A stretch of 64,000 bases of DNA from assembly GCA_019914995.1 (NCBI GenBank), contig CM034136.1:4851270-4915269 (forward strand). Direction: 5' to 3'. Within the stretch, counting starts at the first letter, position 1. Each line of letters begins with the position of its first letter. The notes under the pieces are model-generated. The model had not been told where the DNA came from and did no database searches. It saw only the letters and a program-made list of their open reading frames with translations. This stretch comes from Acanthochlamys bracteata. Lineage: Eukaryota > Streptophyta > Magnoliopsida > Pandanales > Velloziaceae. The translations under genes and the position numbers were made by a program. This document shows, piece after piece, positions 49,988 to 64,000 of this stretch.

Positions 49988-52744
49988 GGGGCCGTTTGGA
50001 TAAGCTTTTTTCAATTTACAAATTGTAAAAAGCTTCAAACAGTAGATGAAGGATGTTTGGATAGATAATTTTTAAGTTACTTTTTTAACTTATAAGTTAG
50101 AAAAAAAAAGTTACGCTGAGTAACTTTTCTAAAAAAGTTGCACGCAACTTTTTTCTCAGCACCTATGAACTGTCGATTTTGTCCCTTTTAAGTTATCAAA
50201 ATTACAGATGTATATATACTAGGTATCCAGCAATTCATTTAACCATCTTTTTCATTTCTCTCACGCAGACTTGATTTCTAGGTTTTTTTTCACTCCGCTC
50301 CGCCCCACCCCGGCAGCGGTCTCTTGTTCCGGCAAGCGCGCTTCTTCTCCGACGCCGATTTCGTTTCCTCGTCTCTTCTCTTAACGACTGCGAACTTTGT
50401 AGCCGTTGTGCGGCACCAATCAAGCTCGAGAGCCGGAGACGACTACGAAAAGGTGATTACATTCTTCTTCTTTCAAAATTCAATTGAATAATTTCTTTTC
50501 TTTTTGTTTTGTTTGAAACGATTGGATTGAAGTTGAGTGCTAGAATTTAGGAAATTTTTTTGCCATTTAGTGTTTTCGAAAAAGATTGAAATTTTTTTAG
50601 TCGGTGGTGGTTGCAATTTACATTTGATAATTATGATATTTTGTTTATGATATTTCTAATTTCTAATATTGATTGTTTGTGGCAGTTTGTATATGAAAGA
50701 TTTAGTGCTCGGTTAAATGTCATAGTTTTGTTTTCTCTTTTTTTCTTCGTGTTCTGTAAAACTTGTGTGTTTCGTTAGAGTACAACTTCTTTAACTAGAT
50801 TTGGATGGAAATTATGCCTACACGGATCATTATCGTCAAAAAAATTCCCTTTGAATTTTTTTTTTTGTCTGTCTTCGTTATCATATTTCTGAATTTTTGT
50901 TTTTTAAACCTCACTAAATACATGAAGTTGCTGGATCAAGAGAAATTTCTGTGCAGCGTTAGAGATATAACTTTTTCTAAGTTTTGAACAAAAATGGAGT
51001 TCAAATTTATACTTGAATGACTTTGGGCAGTTGTGCTACTTTTCTTCTGATCTTGCATGATATGAATTATAGGATCTTAAGGTAGATGTTAAACTGATAG
51101 ATGTCTGGTTTGATTAGTTTAAGTGCTTTTTTTTTCCTTTTGATGCTGTGCTGGAACATAGTAGTCATCGAGGTCATTTTTATTGATATCTTGTTAATGG
51201 TAGAGTTAATCTTGTTAATCTTCAATCTTGAGCTAGTTACATGCATTTTTATTATTAAGATGTTTTCCTCATAGGGGCAGTATGTTGTGATGCTTGAATG
51301 TGTTCTTAAGATGTTAGAAGGTGTTTTTTTTTGAAAGCTTTTATTTTGAAAACGATTTTATAAAGTTTGGTTTTATATGATCAAATTATTTAATGGAGCT
51401 TCCTTTTAAACACTCAAAATAAAATTTTGTTAGTAGATAATATTTTAGTTAGTGGAGTAGGTTAATTATCATGTATACAAGAAATCACTAAAATTAAAAA
51501 CTGCTGTAGCTTTTTTTTTTTTTTTTTTTTAAATTTCTGTCTTTGATTTAATTTAAAGCATATGCATTCATTACTTTTGACTTGATTCATCAAGTTTATC
51601 AAAATGAGTGACATGCCAGGTGAAAAAGGATGCATTATCTGAAGACTGACGGTATCTCTCATCGTCATCATCATTGTAATTGCTCTATTCATCTGCTTCC
51701 TGATGAGCCGGCGATACCGTAGGCGTAGCAACATGCAGTACTACTATGGACCTCCAGCACCGCCCATGGGAACCCAACCTGCTCAACGTGTTTAGCATCT
51801 TTTAGCAATATGTTATTGAAATATTGGTCATTGCATTCATGCAAACGGTTATTGTATTTGTACTGTTCATAATATTAGAGCTTAATTATCTGGAGTTGTA
51901 AAAAGTTTGTGTATATGCCAAATAATCTGATTCTGTATAACAAGATCTGTTTTTTAATAAAGCAGAGTGTTTTTATTACTTAAAACAGAAAGAAGGGAAC
52001 AATATCTAAAAGATTTTTTCTGTTTCATGGTGCTGTTGTAGCTCTCTGATCATGCACAAGCTCAAACCAGCAAAAATTGGTTAAAAATTTGAAACCTGAA
52101 AACGGAATTACCATGAATGTGTTACTTGGAGCCTTTGTATATACGAATAACTACTGTGAGATGCACAGTTTTTTTTATTAATTGGTTATTACATTTTAAT
52201 CTTTACTGACTACTTCAACAGACAGAAAATCAAAGACACGTCAGTTGATGGCCTTGTTGTTAAATGTGTTGAAGTTGTATTCAAATTGTTTTGGTTATAA
52301 TTTGTTATGCTTTTAGTCTTTACTTTTGATGTTAATTTATAAATATTTATCTTTAATCTTTATAATTTGTTATAAATATTTATATTTAACATTAACTTAA
52401 AAAATATGTTTATAGTATTAATTTTAAATTATATATATTATTTTCAAAATATTATAGTATTAGAAATAAAATGTAAGTAAAATAAATATATAACACAATA
52501 TTTATAAATTTTTTATATATCAAATATTATATTATAAAAGATAGTTTAGTCTTTCATACTTTTTTTTAACTTTTTAGCTCTTTTTTGCCAAACACTCTTT
52601 TTAACTTTTTTTCAAAAAAAATTAAATTTATCCAAACACACATAGCTACCTTTTTTTATAAAAATTAATAGCTACTTTTTTTTTTTCAAAAAAAATAATT
52701 TTTGTCGAAAAAGTTAAAATTTCTAAGTTTATCCGAACGGCTCC
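49988..52744. mobile_element. 2.76-kb inverted-repeat element, possibly Pack-type with captured host sequence
   Basis: Left end GGGGCCGTTTGGATAAGC and right end reverse complement GGAGCCGTTCGGATAAAC agree at 15 of 18 positions; both are flanked outside by TAA (49985-49987, 52745-52747). Both subterminal regions repeat TGTTTGGATA-type words and runs of A/T (ATGTTTGGATAGATAAT; GTGTGTTTGGATAAATTT). A 3-bp TAA target fits PIF/Harbinger. Inside there is no transposase; instead there is a GC-rich leader-like block (50270-50450) ending in AAAAG|GTGATT, a T-rich intron-like span, and a small membrane-peptide frame (51604-51795) followed by an AATAAA. This is how Pack-type elements carrying host gene pieces look. 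Alternative: a normal small gene that happens to lie between two related MITE ends. Confidence 0.55.
51604..51795 (+). pseudogene. Small single-span membrane peptide frame with one in-frame TGA
   Basis: ATG at 51604 opens MSDMPGEKGCII, then TGA (51640-51642), then in the same frame a hydrophobic span (RLTVSLIVIIIVIALFICFL), a basic patch (MSRRYRRRSN) and a Tyr/Pro-rich tail (MQYYYGPPAPPMGTQPAQRV) ending at TAG 51793-51795. Hydrophobic helix, then positive cluster, suggests a small membrane protein. I do not know the family. The TGA either breaks it or the true start lies elsewhere. It sits inside the 2.76-kb inverted-repeat element. Confidence 0.4.
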
Positions 52745-52880
52745 TAAAGAACAAGCGGTTCACTAAAAATGGGACCTACTTTGAAACCGTCCGATTATTT
52801 CATCCTACGGTGAAGAGTTTGGAAGTAGAGGACGAAAAAGAGGAAAGAATACTAGCCGTCCGATCTATTTGTCACTTCTC

Positions 52881-52887
52881 TATATAA
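52881..52887 (+). promoter_or_regulatory. TATA box of the beta-tubulin gene
   Basis: TATATAA followed by a pyrimidine-rich leader (CTCTCTCTCTTCTTCTTCTT at about 52961-52980) that ends at a good splice donor. Placement predicts transcription starting near 52915. Confidence 0.65.
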
Positions 52888-52985
52888 ACCACTCGGCATT
52901 TCTTCTGCTCAGCGCCACTCTCCCACTCTCCCAAAACTCATTCTGGTCGGTGTTCGAACTCTCTCTCTCTTCTTCTTCTTCGTCG

Positions 52986-53539
52986 GTAAGTACAAGACAT
53001 CGATCAGTGTCAGCTTTTGAATTTTTTATACCATTTTCTAGATTTTTTTCTTTTTCTTTTGGATTTAGTGAAGGATTTTTTCTTAAATGTTTGATGGAGA
53101 CACATTTTATTGTTTCGTGCATTTTGTTGTTATCTGTTTGGTTATTAGTTTTGGTTAGATTTGTTCAAGTTTATAGTCCAATTCTGCAGTACGAAGAACA
53201 TGTTATCCATTGTTTTATGGAGAAACTTTGCCGATCTGTATTTGTTCACTTCTTGCCAACTTAGATTGTAATCCTTAGTTAGTAAAACGGGGAACTGCTT
53301 TACTTTCATGTTTTGTTTAAGGACTTTTAGTCAATTTTCGTGCAGATATTTTATTACTGAGTTTACTCATCTGTGGCTTCATGTTCTTCAAACCAGAGAT
53401 CTATAGATTTCACATTCGCTGAAATTTTGTTTTGTTTTGTTTTGGTTTGTGAGATTATTATATTGAATGATTAATCCAGCAATCTTATTACTCACTATTT
53501 TTTGTAATAGACTGCTATTTCTATATTTTTTTTTTTCAG
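52986..53539 (+). other. Leader intron of beta-tubulin
   Basis: Donor TCG|GTAAGT at 52985/52986 and acceptor TTTTTTCAG|GAAAAA at 53539, six bases before ATG 53546. Introns in the 5'UTR are known to raise expression of some plant tubulin genes; here it is inferred from splice signals only. Confidence 0.75.
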
Positions 53540-53545
53540 GAAAAA

Positions 53546-56660
<3,115 letters not shown>

Positions 56661-58272
56661 GAGGTTTGAGAACTACTACAAATTATATCTTCTGCAGTTT
56701 GTTTGAGTCCTATTACATGGTGATATTTTTGATTCAGTATTAGTTTACCTACATGTGATCTATTCTACTAGCATCTTGAATGGTAATGCAAGAAATGAAT
56801 GTAATCAGGTGCACTTTTATTTCTGTTGGCAAAGTTTGTTATTGCTAGTTTGCAATTTTTTTTCCAGCTATATTTTATCTGAGTCTTTTGATTCTGCAAC
56901 TATGCTACTGATGACAGGTCTGGATGAAGTAATAATTTGGGCAAGAGAAAATGCTGCTCTAAACCTTTGTGTTTGTTTTGGAGTACTCAGGTTGTGTCCA
57001 ACCAGTGAGAAACTCAACAGTTCGTTATTGCAAGCATGAGAGAGATATGCTTGTTGCTATCACTGAGATTTTGTTATTTTAAAATTTTGGTGTATGATTA
57101 CTAATCTAGTAGTTATCTATGCTATGCTTTTCCATATATACATCACTTATGTCAGCATTTATGGAATTTGTAGCATCATCAAACAAACTACTAGCAATTG
57201 TTGGTTTTTGCTAGCGTGCCTTTAAGATATTCATTATAGAACTTCTTCTTTAGAAGTTAGTTATGGCTGTATTTATGCAGTTTTAGCTGCAGTATAGCAA
57301 CTAGGCCATTCTATTTCCTACGCCCTAATTTCATGTTCACGAGTTCAAAGTTCAACTATGAAGTACGTGCGTCTTTGACCTTGCTCAAAGATTCGTTGCA
57401 TTAAACATCTTGAAGATGAGGTTTCAAGGCAAGTATTACATTTTTGTTATATTTTAAACTGGTGGACCTTGGAAAATTTGAATGTTTATATATGAATGTA
57501 GATATACAAGTTAATTGTGTGCCAGACTGGTAGGGTGAACTACTGGAATCAAGAGTCTGTTTAGAAGTTGTTATCAGACAGCTTTGTCTTTGGTATGCTA
57601 CGACTTGATCAATTTGGGAATAGATAGGCTCTGACTCCAACTTCTAAATATTACAATAACTAATATATAAATATTACACGATTATTTAACAATAAATTCT
57701 GTTTCTTTCGGTACTGATCAAGGAAGATTTGGCACTAAGTAAATAATTATAAGAACTTTAGACTTTTGCAGATACCTCAAGCAATAATAGAATGCTATCA
57801 TCAAAATTTGTTATTATTTGTTCACGTAAATATTTTACTTGATATTGTTGATACTGCGCTAGGTAGTAAACTGTAAAAGCCAGTGAGACCTAAATTTTTA
57901 GATTTAGTTTATTTGTCAAAATAAATTTCTGAAAAATAGTTAAAAGAATGGTAATCAAATATAAATATATAAAATAAATATGTGAAATAATTAAATACTT
58001 ATAGAATTATGTTTTGATAAATAAATAACTATTTCATTTTCAAAAGCTTCACAGAAATCTGGACGGTGCTTTTAAGTGCTAATATGCTCCACTATTTCAT
58101 GCCAACAATTTTTTCTTAATATATATAACCAATATCAATGTGGTTCAGAATCAAATGGTGAAAGTGCTCTTTGGAAAGATAAAGAAAGCAGGCTGAGATG
58201 AAAAAAAGAGCACCACAACAACATCAACCAGCATTCCACCAACAAAAACAAAGTCAAATATGAATTGACATA
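56661..58272. other. Beta-tubulin 3'UTR and intergenic DNA
   Basis: No gene recognised. The short frames at 56755-57039 and 57401-57640 have no motif and probably lie in or beyond the tubulin 3'UTR. Confidence 0.45.
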
Positions 58273-58531
58273 GGGACTGTTTGGTTCAGCTTTTCTCTAA
58301 TAAAATTTTTTAATTTTTAATTTTATATTTTTTAATATATATTTTATAAGTATATAAAAAATTTATTTAAAAATTTAAAAAATATAGAAAAATTTTACGA
58401 AATAAGATTTTTTTATTACATATTATTATTTTTTTTTTAAAATAAAAAAAAATAAAGTTCATTTTTCAAAATAAATAAAAATATTTTTCATTTTATAAAA
58501 ATTTTATTTCATAAGTAATCTCAAACGTCCC
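58273..58531. mobile_element. AT-rich MITE, GTTTGG-end family, best-preserved copy
   Basis: Ends GGGACTGTTTGGTTC and CTCAAACGTCCC (reverse complement GGGACGTTTGAG), flanked by TA on both sides (58271-58272, 58532-58533). The interior matches 10529-10784 closely (TTTTATAAGTATATAAAAAA, TTTTACGAAATAAGAT). 259 bp, noncoding. Confidence 0.7.
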
Positions 58532-58539
58532 TATAAACT

Positions 58540-60554
58540 GGAAAAAGTATTAATAGAGAGCGAAGTAGTTAACTCTCAAATTTTAATAAGTAAAGCAAAG
58601 CTAGTGCCTTTCTCTTACTTTCTACAGGCCTTCAAGTGTAGGTAGTTCTTCTTAATGATTTATCTTGGTAGATGTTTGGCAATTCGTTCTCATCTTTACG
58701 TTATCATTTATTTTTTAATTTCGTTTCAATTTTTTATTTATAATAAATTCCTTTAATATTTTTTAAAATTTTAAAATTAAAATATATAAATAAATTAATG
58801 TAAAAATATATGAATATTATTTATTAAAAATGTTTTTATAATTTTTTTAAAATATTTTAAGCTACTACAAACTACCTCTTCAAGTGATTTGTATAATCAG
58901 TATCAATGCTGTCACACTAATAATAGATTCATTGTTCTAATCTTTTTCACATTAAACAAAGTAATCCAGTTGCGCTAATTATCCAAAATTTAGTGGGACC
59001 CATATTCCAAGTTGTTCCACTAGCTATTATAAAGACATGAAAGAATTGACTGGTATGGTGGAATAGTCAATGGCCATGTGTTTGCTTTCCTCCGTGTCCC
59101 GAACAAAATCAAATTCATGGGTTTTTAGGTCTCAACGAAGATTCCCAAGATTGGTATAAGGATCAGCACCAAATAAATAAAATGTATTAAAATTTTTAAA
59201 TGTATATGTAGCATAATATTAAAAAAATTTTGATCCATGAAAAAAGTTCTCTAAAATTAATTAGTAGTAATTGATGAAGCAAATTACTGATGTTTATAAT
59301 AACGTTAAACACAGCAAAATTTACTTAGAATGTGTTCTTTTTATTTAAGGAATCATTTCTTTTTATTTTTAACAACTCACTTTTAAATATAAAAAATATA
59401 TGAACTCATTTTTAATTTATTTTTACTTACAAAAAATATATACAAATTTAATTCACTTTCAATAATATTATTTCTAATAATTTATTTCTAAAAAACTCAC
59501 TTTTGGCTTAAATTATGGCACAGTATAATTAAAAAATATGAACTATATATTTTTATATTTTTTATTAAAATTTGATAATGATTTATAATATATATTATAA
59601 GATCTTTGTTTTTATTTTTTAGATAGAAAGCTTATTAAAAATATTTTAATTTTTTTTAAACTACTGTATTTCATAAGTATTTTCAGACGTTTCTGCATCT
59701 TCGCTTTAGTTTGCATTATGTTGCTTAGTGTTTACCTTCTGGAATCAGAGAAACTCTTAAAAGCTAATTAATATATTTATTTATAACAGTTAATGATCAA
59801 TTATTATAAGCTATAATATAGTATTATAACCACTTTAAAAAAAAATTTAAAAAAAGCAAACAGAAAAATAAAGAACAGTAAAGCTGAGAGGGAGATCTTC
59901 TTTCGCTAACTCTTTACTACATCCATATTCATACTTGCATTAAGTTCTGTAGTGTTCCCTTGCAGGTTCTGTGAGCATCTTCAATTGCATTCATATTTCT
60001 TCTGTTTTTGAAGAAGAGTCAAAAAGAAAGACACTAGATAGAGTTTTATACACTACAAATGCAGTAATTAAAGAGAGAGGTAAAAACGTATTTACATTTA
60101 TCATACTGAATATATAGAGATAAAGTGTGTCATATCCAAAAAAGTTTGCTTTTTTCATTAAGAACTTGAAAACTCTTACAAAATATACAGCTTGGTTAAA
60201 TACTATCCGAAGGTTCAGTGAACCATGTCATCTTATCTCACCTGCATCATCTCTTTCTTACCTCAATGATAAAAGAAAACAGATTATGAATGAGTAGGTT
60301 ACAACAACTCTAGAATTTAAGTCCATCCGCAAATGTAAATCTCTGTGAAATTAAAGCTTTGTTCTTCGAGTTCCCTCGCTTCATGTGAACTTTTGCTCAA
60401 CTCCTTGTTTCCGTCAACCAAAAGTATATCTACAGTCATCAATGACTTAAAGGTTGAATAAGAACCTTTGCCCATGGTGAAGATGCCAGGGATCTTCTTC
60501 AGCAAATTGAAGAAAGGAAGCCCACTGCTGTATCTCACAAACGCACTTGGTAAA
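58540..60554. other. Intergenic stretch before the MED26 3' end
   Basis: AT-rich blocks at 58680-58870 and 59330-59660 look like further degraded MITEs, but I could not find their ends. The MED26 3'UTR probably covers about 60240-60554. No gene seen. Confidence 0.4.
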
Positions 60555-63410
60555 CTACCGTCGCCCAGCTAACCAGTTCCTTAATTGGCTCTTAGGCTTT
60601 GCATTTTGCTGCCTATGTATACTTTGTGGTACTTTCGTTTGTTTTGGTGCATCTTTGATTTCCAGGACTTGTATTACCTTCTGTTTCTTTTCTGCAAAAA
60701 AGGAGAAAATTTAAAAGTAAGCTTACCATTTAGATCCTGCACCTGCAGATTAAATGCATGCAGCTAACTAGTATCAAGCAAAAAACACGTACTGTCATTC
60801 TCCTGTTGGTATCTTGCATGTAGTTTCCTCTTTGATACCTCCAACTTCGCCACTACGTCATCATCATCATTTGGTTCCTGTGGAGACAGAGAAGAGGAAA
60901 TATAAATACTTGTCATGCTGTTTCAACTCCAAACATCCAAACAAACTTACATCTAAGCGAGTGACAGCAGGCCTTCTTTGTAGAGCAAGAACCTGTTTAT
61001 GCTGAGTGAATGGCAACTCACTGCTTGGTCTCATCTGAGAAGCGGGCTTAGGCAGTTTGCAAAGCCCTAAGTCAGTTCCAGAAGGCTTGTCATGCTTATA
61101 TTTTGCAATTTCAGGCTTCACTTGTGCTCTTGAAGCTCCTTGTTGAAGTGCCTGCCTATTGGGTTGCTCTTGCCTCCTAATATACTGAGTTGTTTCAGCA
61201 CTCAGTGAATGAGCCACGTGTTGCTCACCTGCAATTTGCCCATTATCTTCAGGAACGTTGTGACGATCAACAATTTTTCTTCTCTGCACCTGAACTTCGT
61301 CTTGTCGGTTGACTGAATGACGATTTACATTTTCTTTCCTCCTGATTTGTTGTGCATCATCATGACTATTTGAATGGTAAGGATGTTGGTTCCTTACCAA
61401 AGTATTATTAACAACTTGTCTCTTGTGATTGTCTGGGTGCTTCTCAGGCTCCATTGCAGTTCTAAGATCTAAGAGACAACAAAGCAAAGTAAAATTAGAA
61501 AACAACTTCCAAGAAAGAAGTTAATGTAAAGAAGGAAAGTTTATAGTAAGCTTACTTCCATCATCATCCATCTCAGCAAAAAACTTCATGATGGAACGAT
61601 CCCATTAACAAAGAGGGGAAAAAAAAAAGTTAAGCTCTTGCCAAAAGAGAGAATTTTTCTTAACTAATTGTGTTAAGCACTTTGCTCATGGTTTCTACCT
61701 CATCAGAAAGCTGCATGCAGGCAGTCTGCGAGGCTAGCAAAGCGCCTTCATCCATCGGAGGCGATGGAAGTAACCCTTCTTCTTCGTCCAACGTAGAGGA
61801 TGGATTGACAGAGTCTGGGGAGTTATCTGCTGCTTGTTGCTTGACCACAATAGCTTCAGTCGTGCTTACCCACTCATCAACCAAGACCTTCCAGCCACTG
61901 CAAGATGAAGAACCTCAGTCTCATCAATATCACCTTACTAAACCAAGATTTCTACCAATTGTTTGAACTAAAGATTTCTTCCTGACAAAACTAGTTAAGC
62001 ATTCGAGCTATGACAGTTTGACTCCATGAATTTCCATACCCTCTAACAAGGAGCAAAATTTTAGAATTGATGTTCACCACAAAGTTAGAAAGCCACAGCA
62101 ACATAGGAAAAGCATTCAATGATGTTCATTAATCATTTTAACTCATTTTGGCTAGACTGCCCATTTTGATAAATGTAGTATACAGAAAAGATCAATATCT
62201 AATTCAGTAAATGGCATACGGATAACCAGATAGCAGTAGGCGACAATTATAACAGTCAGAGACGTGAAAGAGAAAACCATTTCCCCGAATCTATGATCAT
62301 CAGCAGCCAGATGAGAAAAGCATATAGAGAATTTAACATAGTCCTTAAAGCTGGTGAGCAAGCAAAAGTGTGCTAAACAAGAAACTTACTCGATAAGCGT
62401 CCGCACAAGATGGCGAATCTGCTTTGAGTTGTGTTTCTTCAGTCCAGATACAGAAAGACCTATTTCCGTCGCCTAAGAATACATGGAAAACCTTTAATTA
62501 AACACAGCATAAGAAATACTTTAACTAGCTAGAAGCTTTCATCATACAATCTCTCTCTCATCTGCAAAATGTAATCAACCAACCAGTTGTAGCAAAATGA
62601 CCACTGCTTACCTTCAGAGTCTGAAGAGACAGAGGCATCAACTGCAACCGCCTGAGGGAATCAAACAACACACTGTCCGACTACAAATTAACCAAAAACA
62701 GAAGCAATCAGCAACTACTGAAACCAATACTGAGCCCTAACAAGGCGGGAAAAAAATCACAATTCTGATCAATCTAAATATCACAGCATATGCTATCATG
62801 TAATAAAAGTGTTCTTGCCTATGCAACAGAAAAGAAGAGTGATCAAAATGATTTAACAAACCTCATCATCCTTGTTCAAGAGCACACTTTTAATTCTGAG
62901 AACTTCACCAACCAACTCCTTCTCCTCCTCGATCTCTTCCGTAAGAGCTTCGGCTTCATCATAGCTGTACTTGCTCGCAACCCGATTGTTCGTCTCCGGC
63001 TCAACAACAGCAGTATCACAGCTGCTCAACTTGCTCTCCTTCTCTCTAACACTCCCACTTCTCTCTCCTCGCCCTTCTTCATCTTCTTCTTCTCTTGCTC
63101 CACCCTTAACCTGTTCTACTACTTCGCTTCCCGAAATTCGAACCCCTTGTTCGCTGGAATTGGCAGGATTGCTGATTGTTGCAGTGAAGAGGAGTTCAGC
63201 TATCCGATCACGGCGTGAACGAAAAATTTCGGGGAAATCTGTTGCAGCAATGGCGATCGCTCGTTCCAAAATAACAAAGATGTCAGCTTGCGCCGGCCCG
63301 CTCCGGAAAAACCGACGCCAGTGCTCCAGCGACGATATGGAATCGTTAACCATCGCCGAACTGATCGGCTCTGCCGACCAAATTAAAGAAAGATCGAATT
63401 TTGTACCCAA
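60555..63410 (-). CDS. MED26B: Mediator subunit MED26b-like, TFIIS N-terminal domain protein
   Basis: Eight exons on the minus strand: 63410-62862, 62680-62612, 62472-62390, 61897-61699, 61583-61556, 61468-60951, 60877-60793, 60691-60555, totalling 555 aa with every junction in frame. N-terminal SSLEHWRRFFRSG and RSRRDRIAELLF are typical of plant MED26. The TFIIS/LEDGF helical domain follows (DSVLLDSLRRLQLMPLS, then ATEIGLSVSGLKKHNSKQIR, then WKVLVDEWVSTTEAI). An acidic stretch DEEE, the short exon FFAEMDDDG, a long polar charged middle part, and the basic end KPKSQLRNWLAGRR complete it. MED26 links Mediator to elongation factors in animals; in plants it is a nuclear Mediator component with little studied roles. 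An inner ATG (MVNDSISSLEHW, about 20 codons in) is an alternative start. Confidence 0.93.
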
Positions 63411-64000
63411 ATTCTGGTTCTTTGATCACAAATCTCAGTCGGGTAACTAGTTTTCAATGTTCAAGACCCTTCTTTTCTCTTCTCCTTCTTTAAAATTAAT
63501 AATCAACACAAATATAAACAAAAAAAACAGTCTATTTCTCCTCTTCTCTCTGGATTCTTGATTGTTTTTCAGGAAGACAAATTAACAAAAATCAATGAGA
63601 ATCGGAATCGGCGGAATCAAGAAATAAAGAGAAACAGTTGAGACGATCAGATAAGAGAAACATCAAGGGAAAAAGATTTTAAGGAAAAAAAAAAAAATCT
63701 CTGAACAAAAATTTTCTTTTCTCTTCTTTGTTTTTTGTTTTTGTATTCTTTCTTTCTTTCTTTCTTTGAGTTGAAGTGTGTGTGAGAGAGAGAAATAGAA
63801 GAGAGAGAGAGAGAGTTTTTTTGTGTTCAGGACTTCTGGTTTGTTCCTTGTTTTGGTTGCAAACCAAAAGCTTATTGTTGGGGAAAGACAGGTAGAACAA
63901 AGAAAGAACCGAAGGGAACAAGAACAAAAACAAACAATAACTATTATTAATTTATAACTAAATAATAGTAAATAAAAAATAAATATTTAGATTTATTTCT
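63411..64000 (-). promoter_or_regulatory. Leader and promoter region of MED26
   Basis: Upstream of the MED26 start on its strand. Contains CT/GA microsatellite tracts (AAAGAAAGAAAGAAAGAAAG on one strand near 63750, GAGAGAGAGAG near 63800) of the kind common in plant 5'UTRs. No second gene is visible before the window ends. Confidence 0.45.

Noticed and set aside
60317-60538. Minus-strand frame of 73 codons just beyond MED26, considered as its final exon
   Set aside because: The exon 60691-60555 gives the family end KPKSQLRNWLAGRR and a stop in frame with all earlier exons, so the later frame is 3'UTR.
60736-60755. Extra MED26 exon reading VQDLN between AG and GT
   Set aside because: It would leave an intron of under 50 nt, and exon 60691-60555 already supplies the expected KKQKVIQVLEI segment.

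Overview
The window is nuclear DNA of a flowering plant, most likely a eudicot. Evidence: plant-only gene families (tau GST, UGT87A, SCAB1, MYBC1, a membrane-bound bZIP17/28 factor), T-rich introns with GT..AG borders, very AT-rich intergenic DNA, and many short inverted-repeat transposons (MITEs). I rebuilt exon structures by hand. For every multi-exon gene the summed exon length is a multiple of three and no internal stop remains.

Layout, left to right. 1-2.3 kb: no gene seen. 2350-5443 (-): bZIP17/28-like ER-stress factor, two exons. 6.1-8.8 kb (+): decayed R3H/SUZ-domain gene that keeps recognisable exons but has stops and frame changes. 11.7-12.6 kb (+): intronless MYBC1-type GARP factor. 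14.75-19.5 kb (+): GPAA1/GAA1 subunit of GPI transamidase, six exons. 20.2-21.9 kb: possible remnant of an unidentified gene. 26.4-27.3 kb (+): tau-class GST. 30.4-31.8 kb (+): UGT87A-type glycosyltransferase. 33.3-36.3 kb (+): mitochondrial gamma carbonic anhydrase, five exons, convergent with 37.0-43.1 kb (-): SCAB1-type actin-binding protein, twelve coding exons plus a 5'UTR intron. 43.9-52.9 kb: transposon-rich gap. 53.5-56.7 kb (+): beta-tubulin with leader intron. 60.6-63.4 kb (-): MED26b-like Mediator subunit, eight exons.

The genes are ordinary independent plant genes, not a pathway cluster. The order bZIP17 - R3H - MYBC1, with a SCAB1-type gene further along, resembles what I remember of Arabidopsis chromosome 2 (At2g40950, At2g40960, At2g40970, and At2g40820). 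If so, the R3H gene died in place here.

The least ordinary part is 44-53 kb. It holds three copies of one hAT-like MITE with 8-bp target duplications, a Harbinger-like MITE whose partner copy lies at 13.8 kb, several AT-rich MITEs, and a 2.76-kb inverted-repeat element. That last element encloses a GC-rich gene-like leader and a short membrane-peptide reading frame carrying one in-frame TGA, so it may be a Pack-type element that captured host sequence. I saw no retrovirus-like, CRISPR, rRNA or convincing tRNA sequence.
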